From Dethiobacter alkaliphilus AHT 1 (GTDB taxonomy: Bacteria > Bacillota > Dethiobacteria > Dethiobacterales > Dethiobacteraceae), in the NCBI RefSeq assembly GCF_000174415.1, contig NZ_ACJM01000013.1, positions 32,503 to 96,502 of the forward strand: DNA of 64,000 nucleotides, given 5' to 3'. Below the pieces are notes generated by a model. The model made no database searches, had not been told where the DNA came from, and saw only the letters and a list, made by a program, of their open reading frames with translations. Each line of letters starts with the position of its first letter. Within the stretch, counting starts at the first letter, position 1. Of this stretch, positions 1 to 8,475 are shown piece by piece. Position numbers and translations under genes: made by a program.

Positions 1-589
1 TCAACTGGTGTTTAATGAAGGAGCGGCGGTAACAGACAAGCACACCCACGTGGTATTTTCCTTTACCGACGGCAGTACCCTGGCCTTTTCCGATATCCGC
101 AAATTCGGTACCATCTGGTGGGTGCCCATCAGCAGGCTGGACCACATTAAAGGCCTGGCCACCCTGGGCCCCGAACCATTGTCGGCGGACTTTCATTTTT
201 CTTATCTGAACCGGGAAGTGGAGAAGAGGACGGTAACTATCAAGGCCCTTCTTTTAAATCAGCAGTTTCTGGCGGGTCTGGGTAATATTTATGCTGATGA
301 AATCCTGCACCGCGCCCAAATTCTTCCCCAGCGCAAGGCCAGATCCCTCTCCCGTCAGGAACGCCAGCATCTGTTTTCAGCCATCCGTGAGGTATTGGCT
401 GAAGCCATAGAATGCCGGGGGACCTCCATGAGTGACTACCGGGATTCGGCGGGCGCTTTGGGCGAGTTTCAAAATCGTCTGCAGGTCTATGGACGCCGTG
501 ATCAGGATTGTCCCCGCTGCCAAAAAAAAATCAGCCGCAGCAAAGTGGCGGGCCGTGGCACTCATTACTGTACAAGCTGTCAACATTAA
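1..589 (+). CDS. mutM: Formamidopyrimidine-DNA glycosylase, C-terminal part (5' truncated by window edge)
   Basis: Base-excision repair enzyme that removes oxidised purines such as 8-oxoguanine and nicks the abasic site. The frame is open from base 2, so the N-terminus with the catalytic proline lies outside the window. Visible are the FSDIRKFG segment of the catalytic domain, the helix-two-turn-helix region (LLNQQFLAGLGNIYADE) and the C-terminal zinc finger with four cysteines (CPRCQKK near the end and CTSC at the C-terminus). It lies directly before ytaF, as in Bacillus (polA-mutM-ytaF-coaE). Identification is secure; only the start is missing. Confidence 0.95.
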   Translation, partial: QLVFNEGAAVTDKHTHVVFSFTDGSTLAFSDIRKFGTIWWVPISRLDHIKGLATLGPEPLSADFHFSYLNREVEKRTVTIKALLLNQQFLAGLGNIYADEILHRAQILPQRKARSLSRQERQHLFSAIREVLAEAIECRGTSMSDYRDSAGALGEFQNRLQVYGRRDQDCPRCQKKISRSKVAGRGTHYCTSCQH

Positions 590-612
590 CAGAATCTAAA
601 AGAGATTAATTT

Positions 613-640
613 AAGCGCCGGTCAACCCGGCGCTTTTGCA
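613..640 (+). terminator. Intrinsic terminator after mutM
   Basis: Perfect 9-bp stem AAGCGCCGG / CCGGCGCTT with a 5-nt loop, followed by a short T-rich run. It separates mutM from ytaF. Confidence 0.8.
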
Positions 641-695
641 CTCTTTTTAGCTACTTCCATAATATATAGTACTTGTAGTAAAGGAGGTAGCAAGA

Positions 696-1325
696 GTGCC
701 GTTTGTCTCTGTTATTATGCTGGGAATGGCCGTCTCCTTCGACGGCTTTGGCGTCGGCTTTGCTTACGGGCTGCGCCGGGTACATATCCCCCCCTGGTCA
801 CTGTTAATTATCTGTTTGTCTTCTGCGCTGTCGGTTTTTGTCTCCATGCAGGCCGGAAGCATGATTGCCAAATTATTTAGTCCCCAGATAGCTTCAATAA
901 TTGGGGGAATAATGCTGATGGCAGTGGGATTTATCATCATCAGGCAGTCCCTGGCGGAGTCCGAGGCAGAAAAGAGCCGGCCTGTCAAAAGCAATGAAGG
1001 CAGAGGATATAATTATTTCTCCGGCGTACTGCGTGAACCAACCCGGGCCGACTTTGATTGCTCCGGTGTAATCACCGGTAAGGAAGCGGTGGTGCTTGGT
1101 GTAGCCCTGGCCATGGATGCCTTTGCCGCCGGTTTCGGAGCAGCCATGATGGGTTTTGCCCCGCTGGCCACATCCGTAGTGGTGGGAGTAACAAAACTGG
1201 TTCTGGTATCCGCCGGCCTGTGTCTGGGGCGGCGCTACTCCCAAAGTGTTTCCGGAGAGCGGGCTGCTGTATTTGCCGGCCTGGCGCTTATGGTACTGGG
1301 AGTTGCCGCTCTGCTTGGACTATAG
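696..1325 (+). CDS. ytaF: Sporulation membrane protein YtaF (MntP-like fold)
   Basis: Polytopic membrane protein of 209 aa with about six hydrophobic segments, belonging to the YtaF/MntP group of putative cation exporters. The GTG start follows AAAGGAGGT at 680-688 with a 7-nt gap. Between the two three-helix halves a short hydrophilic loop carries an EF-hand-like acidic motif (ADFDCSGVITGKEAVVLG), which is typical of YtaF. In Bacillus the gene is expressed during sporulation and lies next to mutM, as here. The ion transported is not known from sequence. It ends at a bidirectional terminator shared with the convergent opuA operon. Confidence 0.85.
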   Translation: MPFVSVIMLGMAVSFDGFGVGFAYGLRRVHIPPWSLLIICLSSALSVFVSMQAGSMIAKLFSPQIASIIGGIMLMAVGFIIIRQSLAESEAEKSRPVKSNEGRGYNYFSGVLREPTRADFDCSGVITGKEAVVLGVALAMDAFAAGFGAAMMGFAPLATSVVVGVTKLVLVSAGLCLGRRYSQSVSGERAAVFAGLALMVLGVAALLGL

Positions 1326-1327
1326 AA

Positions 1328-1353
1328 AAAAGCCCCGTTATAACGGGGCTTTT
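1328..1353. terminator. Bidirectional terminator between ytaF and opuAC
   Basis: Perfect inverted repeat AAAAGCCCCGTTA / TAACGGGGCTTTT. The flanking A and T runs let it work for both convergent transcripts. Confidence 0.9.
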
Positions 1354-1358
1354 TCAGA

Positions 1359-2210
1359 TTACTGAGTCCACTCGCTTACTTTATCCTGGTTTTCATCAAC
1401 CCACTGCCTTGCGGCTTCTGCTGGATTCATGCCGTCTTCAATCAGTACCATTACTTCCGACATATCATCGGGAGTCCAGTTGAAGTTATCTAACACGGAA
1501 TAAACTTCAGGCATATCTTCTTCCAGGTTCTGGCGCACAAGGGTGTGGACATATTCGTCACCACCATAGATGTTCAGGGGATCTTCCAGGTACTTCAGGT
1601 CCCAGCGGGCAAACTTCCAGTGGGGAGTCCAGCCGGTAACAACAATGGGCTCATTGTGCTCTACCGCTTCGGCCAGGCTGGCGGCCATGGTGGCACCGGA
1701 ACCCTGGAGCAGTTCAATATTATCCAGTCCATATTCTTCTACTACCACTTCGGTTGCCTGCTGCAGTCCTGCACCCGGCTCGATACCAACGATTTGACCG
1801 TCAAACATGTCTGCATTTTCGTTTAGCTCTTCAATGCTGTCGATATCAACGTATTCAGGAACCACAAGCCCAATACGGGTACCCACCAGGTTAGCTCCCA
1901 AATCCACAACGCTGTCTTCAATCTCGGCAAAATAGTCGCCATGAGTGGTGGGTAACCAGGCGGCCACCATACCATCATAGTCTCCCTCGCCCAGTGATGT
2001 ATACATCACTGCCGGGGAAAGAGACATCAACTCTACATCATAGCCTAAATCTTCCAACACAGTTGCTACCACGTTGGTGCTGGCAATCTCGGAGTCCCAC
2101 TCCACGTAACCCAGGGTCACACTTTGGTCATCAGTTCCGCAGCCGGTAACAGCAAACAACATTGCCGCCACCAAAACTACCCCTAACAATACTTTCCAAG
2201 AACTTCTCAT
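1359..2210 (-). CDS. opuAC: Glycine betaine/proline-type ABC transporter substrate-binding lipoprotein
   Basis: Extracellular solute receptor of 283 aa, OpuAC/ProX family. The signal peptide ends in a lipobox (VTGC, Cys24), so the mature protein is membrane-anchored. The body shows the betaine-binding family pattern with scattered tryptophans (GYVEWDSE, AAWLPTTHGDYF, TGWTPHWKF) that in characterised relatives form the aromatic cage around the quaternary ammonium group. It is the last gene of the operon ATPase-permease-receptor on the minus strand, 6 nt after the permease stop. Expected role: osmoprotectant uptake. Exact substrate (betaine, proline betaine, choline) cannot be read from sequence. 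Confidence 0.93.
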   Translation of the reverse strand: MRSSWKVLLGVVLVAAMLFAVTGCGTDDQSVTLGYVEWDSEIASTNVVATVLEDLGYDVELMSLSPAVMYTSLGEGDYDGMVAAWLPTTHGDYFAEIEDSVVDLGANLVGTRIGLVVPEYVDIDSIEELNENADMFDGQIVGIEPGAGLQQATEVVVEEYGLDNIELLQGSGATMAASLAEAVEHNEPIVVTGWTPHWKFARWDLKYLEDPLNIYGGDEYVHTLVRQNLEEDMPEVYSVLDNFNWTPDDMSEVMVLIEDGMNPAEAARQWVDENQDKVSEWTQ

Positions 2211-2216
2211 CGTTTG

Positions 2217-3059
2217 TTATCCCTCCTGTATTTTTTTACTTCTATTAATTAATCCATGCGAGATGCGATCCAGAATAATGGCGAGGATAACCACCGCCAG
2301 GCCGCCTTCAAAGCCCAGGCCCACATCCAGTGTCTGAATGCCGCTCCAAACCACCCGGCCAAGTCCACCGGCTCCCACCATGGCAGCGATAACAGCCATG
2401 GAAAGAGCTAACATAATACACTGGTTGACACCGGCCATAATGGTGGGCAATGCCAACGGCAGCTGTACTTTTATTAGCTTTTGCCTGGGTGTAGCACCAA
2501 AGGAATCTGCAGCTTCAATCAGTTCCGTAGGTACCTGGCGGATGCCAAGATTAGTTAGGCGAATGGTGGGAGGCACAGAAAAGATGAATGTGGCCACAAT
2601 TGCGGGGACCGAGCCTACTCTGAAAAACATCACGGCAGGGATTAAATAAACAAATGCCGGCATTGTCTGCATTAAATCAAGGACTGGAGTTACATAACTG
2701 TTAATTCTGTTGCTTCGGGCGCAGGCAATGCCCAGAGGTATACCGATCACCAGTGAGATGAAAGTAGCAACCAGCACCAGCACAAATGTTATGAGCAAGT
2801 CAGGCCAGAGCCCGAGATTTTCAATGAGCAGAAAACCAAAAAGAGTTAACAGAGCTGTTTTCCGGTTTGTAAGTTTCCATACCAACAAGGAAAGCAGTAA
2901 AATTAATATTAATGGATGTACAGATCCTAAGAGGTTGATAAGCCCGGAAACAATGGATGATAAAATATCCGACATGCCGCGCAAAACTGGACGGAAGTTT
3001 GTCCGAATCATAGCAATAAGCCATTCTACAGCATCGCCTAACGGAATTTTAGGAAACAT
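2217..3059 (-). CDS. opuAB: Glycine betaine ABC transporter permease
   Basis: Inner-membrane permease of 280 aa, ProW/OpuAB family, with about six to seven hydrophobic segments and the EAA-type coupling loop ([20 protein letters not shown]). The reading frame extends further upstream, but the ATG at 3059 ([14 protein letters not shown]) has AAAGGAGG directly before it at good spacing and gives the family's normal length, so it was chosen. The start overlaps the end of opuAA by 11 nt, implying translational coupling. Confidence 0.93.
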   Translation of the reverse strand: MFPKIPLGDAVEWLIAMIRTNFRPVLRGMSDILSSIVSGLINLLGSVHPLILILLLSLLVWKLTNRKTALLTLFGFLLIENLGLWPDLLITFVLVLVATFISLVIGIPLGIACARSNRINSYVTPVLDLMQTMPAFVYLIPAVMFFRVGSVPAIVATFIFSVPPTIRLTNLGIRQVPTELIEAADSFGATPRQKLIKVQLPLALPTIMAGVNQCIMLALSMAVIAAMVGAGGLGRVVWSGIQTLDVGLGFEGGLAVVILAIILDRISHGLINRSKKIQEG

Positions 3060-4248
3060 GGTCTGATACCTCCTTTCCTGCAATGCCGGAAAGCAAAGCT
3101 CCACGAACAATAATACCTTTTAATTGCTCTTTTTCATTTACCACACTGATGGGATAGCTGGCAGTAGCAGAAATCGGGACAATATCAGACAACGGTGTTT
3201 CTAGATTTACCACAGGCAGTTCCGTTATTAAAATAGATTCCAGGTTCTGTTGATTTTCTTTGATGGCGGTTGCGGCGGCATCGGCGGTAATCAGGCCTTT
3301 AAGGGTTTTGTCCTTACTCAAAACAAAAATAGTGGAGATGCCGTAGTCGCGCATTTTCTTCAAGGCAGTATTGGGTCCGTCTTTTGGGGTAACAAAGACA
3401 TCCACCTTTTTCATTACCCCTTCAGCAGTGAGGACCTTGGTACGATCCACACCCTGGACAAACTCCTGCACGTAATCATCGGCAGGTGATTCCAGAATTT
3501 CCTCCGGCGTTCCTACTTGTACAATGTAGCCGTCTTTCATTACAGCAATTCTGTCTCCCAGTTTGAGAGCTTCATCTAAATCATGGGTGATAAATAATAT
3601 GGTTTTTTGCATTTGTTCCTGCAGTTCCAGCAATTCGTCCTGCATCTCCCGTTTAATCAGGGGGTCCAGGGCACTAAAAGCTTCATCCATCAAAAGGATT
3701 TCCGGATCAAGGGCCAGAGCCCGTGCCAGGCCGACGCGCTGCTGCATGCCGCCGCTGAGATGATTGGGGTATTTTTCTTCCCAACCTTTCAGGCCAACCG
3801 TTTCCAGTGTTTCTAAGGCAATACGGTGGCGTTCTTCCTTTGCCATGTCCTGAATTTCCAATCCGAACTCAACATTTTCAGCAATTGTTTTATGGGGAAA
3901 AAGGGCAAAACGCTGAAAAACCATGCCGAATTTTTTTCTGCGGAATTCACGAAGTTCCGCATCACTTAATTTGGTTAAATCCGTACCGTCAATGAGGACT
4001 TCGCCGGCAGAAGGGGCTATCAGGCGATTAATACAACGAATAAGAGTTGATTTTCCGCTTCCTGAGAGGCCCACAATAACAAAACACTCACCCTGTTTGA
4101 TTTCCAGGTTAATGTTGTTTAAGCCGATGGCCATGCCGGTTTTTCTCATAATTTCATCTTTTGACATTCCTGATTTGGAAAGTTCTATAGCCTTTTTGGT
4201 ATTTCGGCCAAAGACTTTATATAAATCCTTGATAACAATTTGGCTCAA
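3049..4248 (-). CDS. opuAA: Glycine betaine ABC transporter ATPase with tandem CBS domains
   Basis: ATPase subunit of about 399 aa that energises OpuAB. Walker A (GLSGSGKST), signature ([16 protein letters not shown]), Walker B ([12 protein letters not shown]) and the switch histidine (FITHDLDEA) are all present. After the ATPase domain come two CBS domains; in studied OpuA systems these sense ionic strength or bind cyclic di-AMP, which gates transport osmotically. No ATG has a good ribosome site. TTG at 4248 ([14 protein letters not shown]) follows GGAAAGG with a 10-nt gap and fits the family N-terminus; the longer frame starting at 4302 would run into the leader hairpin. First gene of the operon. 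Confidence 0.92.
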   Translation of the reverse strand: MSQIVIKDLYKVFGRNTKKAIELSKSGMSKDEIMRKTGMAIGLNNINLEIKQGECFVIVGLSGSGKSTLIRCINRLIAPSAGEVLIDGTDLTKLSDAELREFRRKKFGMVFQRFALFPHKTIAENVEFGLEIQDMAKEERHRIALETLETVGLKGWEEKYPNHLSGGMQQRVGLARALALDPEILLMDEAFSALDPLIKREMQDELLELQEQMQKTILFITHDLDEALKLGDRIAVMKDGYIVQVGTPEEILESPADDYVQEFVQGVDRTKVLTAEGVMKKVDVFVTPKDGPNTALKKMRDYGISTIFVLSKDKTLKGLITADAAATAIKENQQNLESILITELPVVNLETPLSDIVPISATASYPISVVNEKEQLKGIIVRGALLSGIAGKEVSDHVS

Positions 4249-4569
4249 AAGTATCAATCCTTTCCAGTGGATTTCGGAAATAAAAAAAGCCCGGTACTCC
4301 ACTCTCTAAAGAGAGTTAGAGTGCCTAGACTTCGCCATTGCTGACTCGCCTTATGCCACATCACTGACATAGCATATCCAAGCCCGTGATTCACGAACTT
4401 TGGCAGACCCCAGTTCTCATGTCGTTTTTCCCGTTTAGGTTTTGGCCCGTAATCTTTGCTTACCTGCAACTGCTTTGTCTGCCTGAGTCATGAAAGCATT
4501 TGCCGGCTCGCAAAGCGCCTACTGCCTAAAGGTACTTCACCACAAGCTAAAACTATTTAGTATTTCCAA
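4249..4569 (-). promoter_or_regulatory. Long structured leader of the opuA operon (candidate cis-regulatory RNA)
   Basis: About 320 nt lie between the predicted start of transcription and opuAA, without a convincing gene. On the minus strand the leader holds a wobble-containing 9-bp hairpin (AAGTTCGTG aat CACGGGCTT) and, near its 3' end, a hairpin at 4296-4322 (ACTCTC TTTA GAGAGT with outer ACTC/GAGT pairs). Nine bases later there is a run of seven T. This resembles an expression platform, but I could not match it to a riboswitch class. A 71-codon frame inside it (4254-4469) has no ribosome site. Confidence 0.5.
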
Positions 4570-4575
4570 TAATAA

Positions 4576-4604
4576 ATTTTATCAAACATCAAACTTTTTG
4601 TCAA
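4576..4604 (-). promoter_or_regulatory. Sigma-A promoter of the opuA operon
   Basis: On the minus strand: TTGACA (4604-4599), 17-nt spacer, TAAAAT (4581-4576). Predicted transcription start about 4569. Confidence 0.75.
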
Positions 4605-4647
4605 AGAGTGACGTAAGCATGGCTCTCAAAAGAGAATGGAAATGATG

Positions 4648-4661
4648 ATGCATTTATACAT
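4648..4661. promoter_or_regulatory. Palindrome ATGCAT-tt-ATACAT, candidate activator site
   Basis: Near-perfect inverted repeat of two 6-bp arms with a 2-bp spacer, centred about 85 bp before the predicted start of the sigma-54 transcript. This is the usual range for enhancer-binding-protein sites. The same 6-2-6 motif (ATGCAT aa ATGCAT) recurs at 6765-6778 after the gene. No activator gene is in the window. Confidence 0.4.
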
Positions 4662-4711
4662 ATATATTAACTGAGATAAAGGATAAACACCGTAAATTAG
4701 GCCTTTTTTGC

Positions 4712-4728
4712 TTGGCATGATTATTGCA
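4712..4728 (+). promoter_or_regulatory. Sigma-54 (-24/-12) promoter
   Basis: TTGGCATGATTATTGCA matches the sigma-54 consensus TGGCAYG-N4-TTGCW. The GG (4714-4715) and GC (4726-4727) dinucleotides are 12 bp apart, as required. It lies 56 bp before the acetoacetyl-CoA synthetase ATG and implies dependence on an AAA+ enhancer-binding protein. Confidence 0.85.
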
Positions 4729-4783
4729 AAATTACTGTAGGAGAGGCCCGTCCGGGTTAATAAAGAGAAGGAGGAGGATACTT

Positions 4784-6736
4784 ATGAAACAACCGCTATG
4801 GAAACCCAGTCCTGAGCGCAAAGAACAAACCAACATGACGGACTTTATGAGGTTGGTTAATGACCGGTTTGGCAAAAATTTCAGCGAATATGATGAGCTG
4901 TATGCCTGGTCTGTTGAAAATATTGAAGACTTCTGGGCATTGATGTGGGAGTACGGAGGGATTGTGGCTTCCAAACCGTATGACCGTGTGGTTGATAATT
5001 TGGATGATATGTTTAACAGTGAATGGTTCCCCGGAGCCCGGTTGAATTTTGCCGAGAACCTGCTGCGTTTTCGAGATGACCGTACTGCCATGGTTTTTAA
5101 AGGGGAAGCTGATGAACAGCGGCGTATATCGTACCGTGAACTTTATGACATGGTTGCGCGGCTTGCCAAATCGCTACGGGAGCATGGGGTAGGCATTGGA
5201 GACCGGGTGGCCGGTTTTATGCCCAATATGATAGAAACTGTGGCGGCAATGCTGGCTGCCAGCAGTATCGGGGCTATCTGGTCATCCTGTTCACCGGATT
5301 TTGGCTTCCAGGGCGTAATGGACCGCTTCGGGCAAATTCAACCCAAGGTGCTGTTTGCCGCCAACGGTTATTCGTACAACGGCAAAAAATTTGACTCCCT
5401 GGAAAAGGTGAGCGAAATAACCAAGTCCATTCCGGAAGTGGAAAAAGTGGTGATTGTCCCTTATACCGAATCTAATCCGGATTTAGGCGGAATTCGGGGA
5501 GCGGTGATGCTGGATGATTTTCTTGCCAAAGAGCAGGGGCTGGAAATAGAATTTACCCAGCTGCCCTTTGAGCATCCCCTCTATATCATGTATTCATCGG
5601 GGACCACCGGAGTTCCCAAGTGTATTGTGCACGGTGCCGGCGGCACGCTGATTCAGCATTTAAAAGAGCTGATTCTCCATACCGATCTGTCCCGTGAAGA
5701 CACCATCTTTTATTTCACCACCTGCGGTTGGATGATGTGGAACTGGTTGGTCTCTTCGCTGGCGGTGGGGGCTACGGTGGTGCTCTTTGACGGCTCGCCG
5801 TTCTATCCCGAGCCTGGCGCCCTGTTTAAGCTGGCCATGGATGAGGAGATTACCGTTTTTGGCACCAGTGCCAAGTACATCTCCGCAGCGGAGCAATTTG
5901 GCGTAAAGCCCAGGGAAAACTATGACCTGGAGCCGTTAAAAGCCATTTTGTCCACCGGCTCACCTCTGTCAGTGGACAGTTTCCATTATGTTTACCGCGA
6001 TATTAAGGAAGATCTGTGCCTCTCGTCCATCTCCGGCGGAACAGACATCATTTCCTGCTTTGCCCTGGGTAACCCCAATGGCCCGGTTTACTCCGGTGAA
6101 CTGCAGTGCAGGGGTTTGGGTATGAAGGTGGAAGCCTATGATCTGGAAGGAAAGCCGGTGGTGGGGGAAAAGGGTGAGTTGGTTTGCACCGCAGCTTTTC
6201 CCTCCATGCCCATCTATTTCTGGAATGATGAAGACGATAAAAAATACCTGGGCGCCTACTTTGAAACGTATCCCGGCATCTGGCATCACGGCGATTACGT
6301 GGAAGTAACGGAAAACGGCGGCATGATTTTCTACGGCCGCTCAGATGCCACTTTAAATCCCGGCGGTGTAAGGATTGGTACTGCGGAGATTTACCGTCAG
6401 GTGGAGGCCATGCCCCAGGTGGCCGACAGTCTGGTTGTGGGCCAGGAATGGGATAATGACGTTCGTGTTGTTTTGTTTGTAAAACTGGAGGATGGCACCG
6501 AACTTAGCGAGGATTTGATTAAAGAAATCAAGACCAATATCCGCAAAAACGCCACCCCGCGCCATGTGCCGGAGCGCATAATCCAGATTACCGATATCCC
6601 CTACACCATTAACGGTAAGAAAGTGGAGATTGCCGTAAAGCGGGTTATCCATGGAGAAGATGTCCCCAACAAGGATGCCCTGGCCAATCCGGAGGCGTTG
6701 GATCTTTATAAAGACATCCCCGAGCTATCGGCTTAA
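4784..6736 (+). CDS. Acetoacetyl-CoA synthetase (acetoacetate-CoA ligase)
   Basis: ATP-dependent ligase that activates acetoacetate to acetoacetyl-CoA through an adenylate (ANL superfamily). At 650 aa it has the family length. The P-loop motif MYSSGTTGVPKCIVHGAGG is followed by LIQHLKELILHTDL, a pairing typical of acetoacetyl-CoA rather than acetyl-CoA synthetases; the adenylate-binding (TTCGWMMWNW) and C-terminal hinge (YGRSDATLNPGGVRIG) regions are intact, as is the C-terminal lysine segment (INGKKVE). The frame is open from 4724, but that start lies inside the sigma-54 promoter. ATG 4784 follows GAAGGAGGAGG and is the real start. The gene stands alone between the promoter and a terminator, so it is probably induced by acetoacetate or a related carbon source. 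Confidence 0.92.
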   Translation: MKQPLWKPSPERKEQTNMTDFMRLVNDRFGKNFSEYDELYAWSVENIEDFWALMWEYGGIVASKPYDRVVDNLDDMFNSEWFPGARLNFAENLLRFRDDRTAMVFKGEADEQRRISYRELYDMVARLAKSLREHGVGIGDRVAGFMPNMIETVAAMLAASSIGAIWSSCSPDFGFQGVMDRFGQIQPKVLFAANGYSYNGKKFDSLEKVSEITKSIPEVEKVVIVPYTESNPDLGGIRGAVMLDDFLAKEQGLEIEFTQLPFEHPLYIMYSSGTTGVPKCIVHGAGGTLIQHLKELILHTDLSREDTIFYFTTCGWMMWNWLVSSLAVGATVVLFDGSPFYPEPGALFKLAMDEEITVFGTSAKYISAAEQFGVKPRENYDLEPLKAILSTGSPLSVDSFHYVYRDIKEDLCLSSISGGTDIISCFALGNPNGPVYSGELQCRGLGMKVEAYDLEGKPVVGEKGELVCTAAFPSMPIYFWNDEDDKKYLGAYFETYPGIWHHGDYVEVTENGGMIFYGRSDATLNPGGVRIGTAEIYRQVEAMPQVADSLVVGQEWDNDVRVVLFVKLEDGTELSEDLIKEIKTNIRKNATPRHVPERIIQITDIPYTINGKKVEIAVKRVIHGEDVPNKDALANPEALDLYKDIPELSA

Positions 6737-6739
6737 TGC

Positions 6740-6778
6740 TGATGTAATCACACATCAACGCCAAATGCATAAATGCAT
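6740..6778. promoter_or_regulatory. Two short palindromes after the acetoacetyl-CoA synthetase gene
   Basis: TGATGT-aatcac-ACATCA at 6740-6757 and ATGCAT-aa-ATGCAT at 6765-6778. The second has the same arms and spacing as the palindrome before the sigma-54 promoter. Possible protein-binding sites; function unproven. Confidence 0.35.
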
Positions 6779-6783
6779 CACCC

Positions 6784-6820
6784 CCAGGCAAGGGAACCGT
6801 CTCTTGTCTGGTTTTTTTTT
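6784..6820 (+). terminator. Terminator after acetoacetyl-CoA synthetase
   Basis: Stem CCAGGCAAG / CTTGTCTGG (one G-T pair), 10-nt loop, then nine T. Confidence 0.85.
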
Positions 6821-6870
6821 GTCATTTTTTTATAATCTGCAGCGTATGGTTTTGAAGAGGGGGTGGTCCA

Positions 6871-8475
6871 ATGCGCCGGACAATTTTATACATAACGGCG
6901 GTACTTTTTTTGTTGATAGCAGCAGGATGTGTCAATAGCACGCCGGAGGCCGAGCCCAGAGATTTACATGTGGCGGCACTGGCAAACCCAATTAACCTGA
7001 ACCCTTTGTTTCTCAGAGATGCGGTATCAGCTGAGGCGGCAACGCTGTTGCACGCGCCTCTGGTGACCACAGATCCGGAAACATTGGAACCCAAACCCCG
7101 TTTGTTTGCTTCCTGGGAGAAAAAAGGGGACAACCTGGTCTATGAGTTTACTTTGCATGAAGATGTTTTCTGGTCCGACGGGACTCCTCTTACTGCAAAG
7201 GATGTGGCCTTTACCCTGCGGGCGATTTCCCATCCCGATTATACCGGTTGGATGTTTCCGCTTATGCAGTACATCGCGGGAGCAGAAGAGTATCGCCAGG
7301 AACATGAGGGAGAGTATGCCGACGGGGAAATTGAGGGCATAACCGTTGTGGATGATTTGACCCTAAAGATAGAACTGAAGCAGGCTCATGCCCCGTTTTT
7401 AACGTATCTGACCTTTGCGCCGCTGCCTTCCCATGTGTTGGCAAAGACCAGGGTAAGTGAACTGGAAGAGCATCCTTATTCGCGCACGGCGGAGCCGGGG
7501 GTGGGGCCTTATCTGCTGGAAAAGTGGCGTCAGGATGAATACCTGCATGTGCGGGCAAATCCGGATTATTTTCTGGGAGAGCCGCAAATCAAAAACATTT
7601 ATTACCGGGTGATTACCAATCCGGAGGCACAGCTCATTGAACTGCTGGCAGGAAAACTGGACATGATTCCCACCGCGGTGAAAGTGGAGGATATTCACAC
7701 CCTGGCCACCGATCAGGAGATTCGCATTCAGCAAAATCCCCGTTTGGTCTATGATTATATCGGCATGAATATCAGTGATGAAGATTCGGTGCTCTCCGAT
7801 AAAAAAGTGCGTACTGCCCTATCTATGCTTTTGGATAAAGAGGGCCTGGTGGAAAATCTGTTGCTGGGCTACGGAGAGCCTCTGCACGGGCCATTATTGC
7901 CTTTGCATTTTGCCTATGACGAAGAGTTTACCGTCTTTGAGGAGAATCTGCCGGCAGCGCGCAATCTCCTGGTGGAGTCGGGCAACGGCTCCCTGGATTT
8001 AACTCTGATTGTCAATGCGGGGAATGTGGTGCGGGAAAATGCCGCCCTCATATTTAAGGAACAGGCAGCAAAAATTGGCGTGGACGTTACAGTTAAGCTT
8101 TTGGAATGGGAGGCTTTTCTGGCTGCATACCGGGAAGGTGATTATGATTTAGTGGCTCTGGGCCGCGGTGCCGATGCCGATCCGGACCTTACCTTCCACT
8201 GGCACTCCGAAAGTGCGGGAAACACTCTGGGTTATAAAAATGAAAAGGTGGATCAGCTTCTGGAGGAAGGGGCAGCCGCCGTTGACAAAGAAAGTCGCAG
8301 TGAAATTTACCGTCGTGCTCAGCAGATTATAGTGGAGGATGCACCCATCATCTGGCTGTATTCGCGACAGGCCGTTCATGCCGTCAGCAAGGATTTAACC
8401 TCTTTTACACCGCATCCGGAAATGCTGTTTTACAATGTGCATGAGTGGCACTGGCCAATGCGGGAGGATGACTGA
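6871..8475 (+). CDS. Peptide/nickel-type ABC transporter substrate-binding lipoprotein
   Basis: Extracellular receptor of 534 aa from the SBP_bac_5 (OppA/DppA) family. An N-terminal signal peptide ends in a lipobox (AAGC). Family hallmarks include the FTLHEDVFWSDGTPLTAKDV segment and the C-terminal region ending with ...APIIWLYSRQAVHAV. It opens a five-gene operon receptor-permease-permease-ATPase-ATPase, whose stop overlaps the next start by one base (TGATG). Ribosome site GAAGAGGGGGTGG is at good distance from ATG 6871. The ligand could be a di- or oligopeptide, nickel chelate or sugar; sequence alone does not decide. Confidence 0.9.
   Translation: MRRTILYITAVLFLLIAAGCVNSTPEAEPRDLHVAALANPINLNPLFLRDAVSAEAATLLHAPLVTTDPETLEPKPRLFASWEKKGDNLVYEFTLHEDVFWSDGTPLTAKDVAFTLRAISHPDYTGWMFPLMQYIAGAEEYRQEHEGEYADGEIEGITVVDDLTLKIELKQAHAPFLTYLTFAPLPSHVLAKTRVSELEEHPYSRTAEPGVGPYLLEKWRQDEYLHVRANPDYFLGEPQIKNIYYRVITNPEAQLIELLAGKLDMIPTAVKVEDIHTLATDQEIRIQQNPRLVYDYIGMNISDEDSVLSDKKVRTALSMLLDKEGLVENLLLGYGEPLHGPLLPLHFAYDEEFTVFEENLPAARNLLVESGNGSLDLTLIVNAGNVVRENAALIFKEQAAKIGVDVTVKLLEWEAFLAAYREGDYDLVALGRGADADPDLTFHWHSESAGNTLGYKNEKVDQLLEEGAAAVDKESRSEIYRRAQQIIVEDAPIIWLYSRQAVHAVSKDLTSFTPHPEMLFYNVHEWHWPMREDD

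Noticed and set aside
4254..4469. 71-codon minus-strand frame in the opuA leader
   Set aside because: No ribosome site, composition unlike a soluble or membrane protein family, and it runs through the terminator-like hairpin; more likely untranslated RNA.
4249..4569. Known riboswitch (T-box, SAM, TPP, lysine, cyclic di-AMP) in the opuA leader
   Set aside because: None of the conserved cores (for example GGTGGAACCGCG or CTGAGA) could be found by eye.
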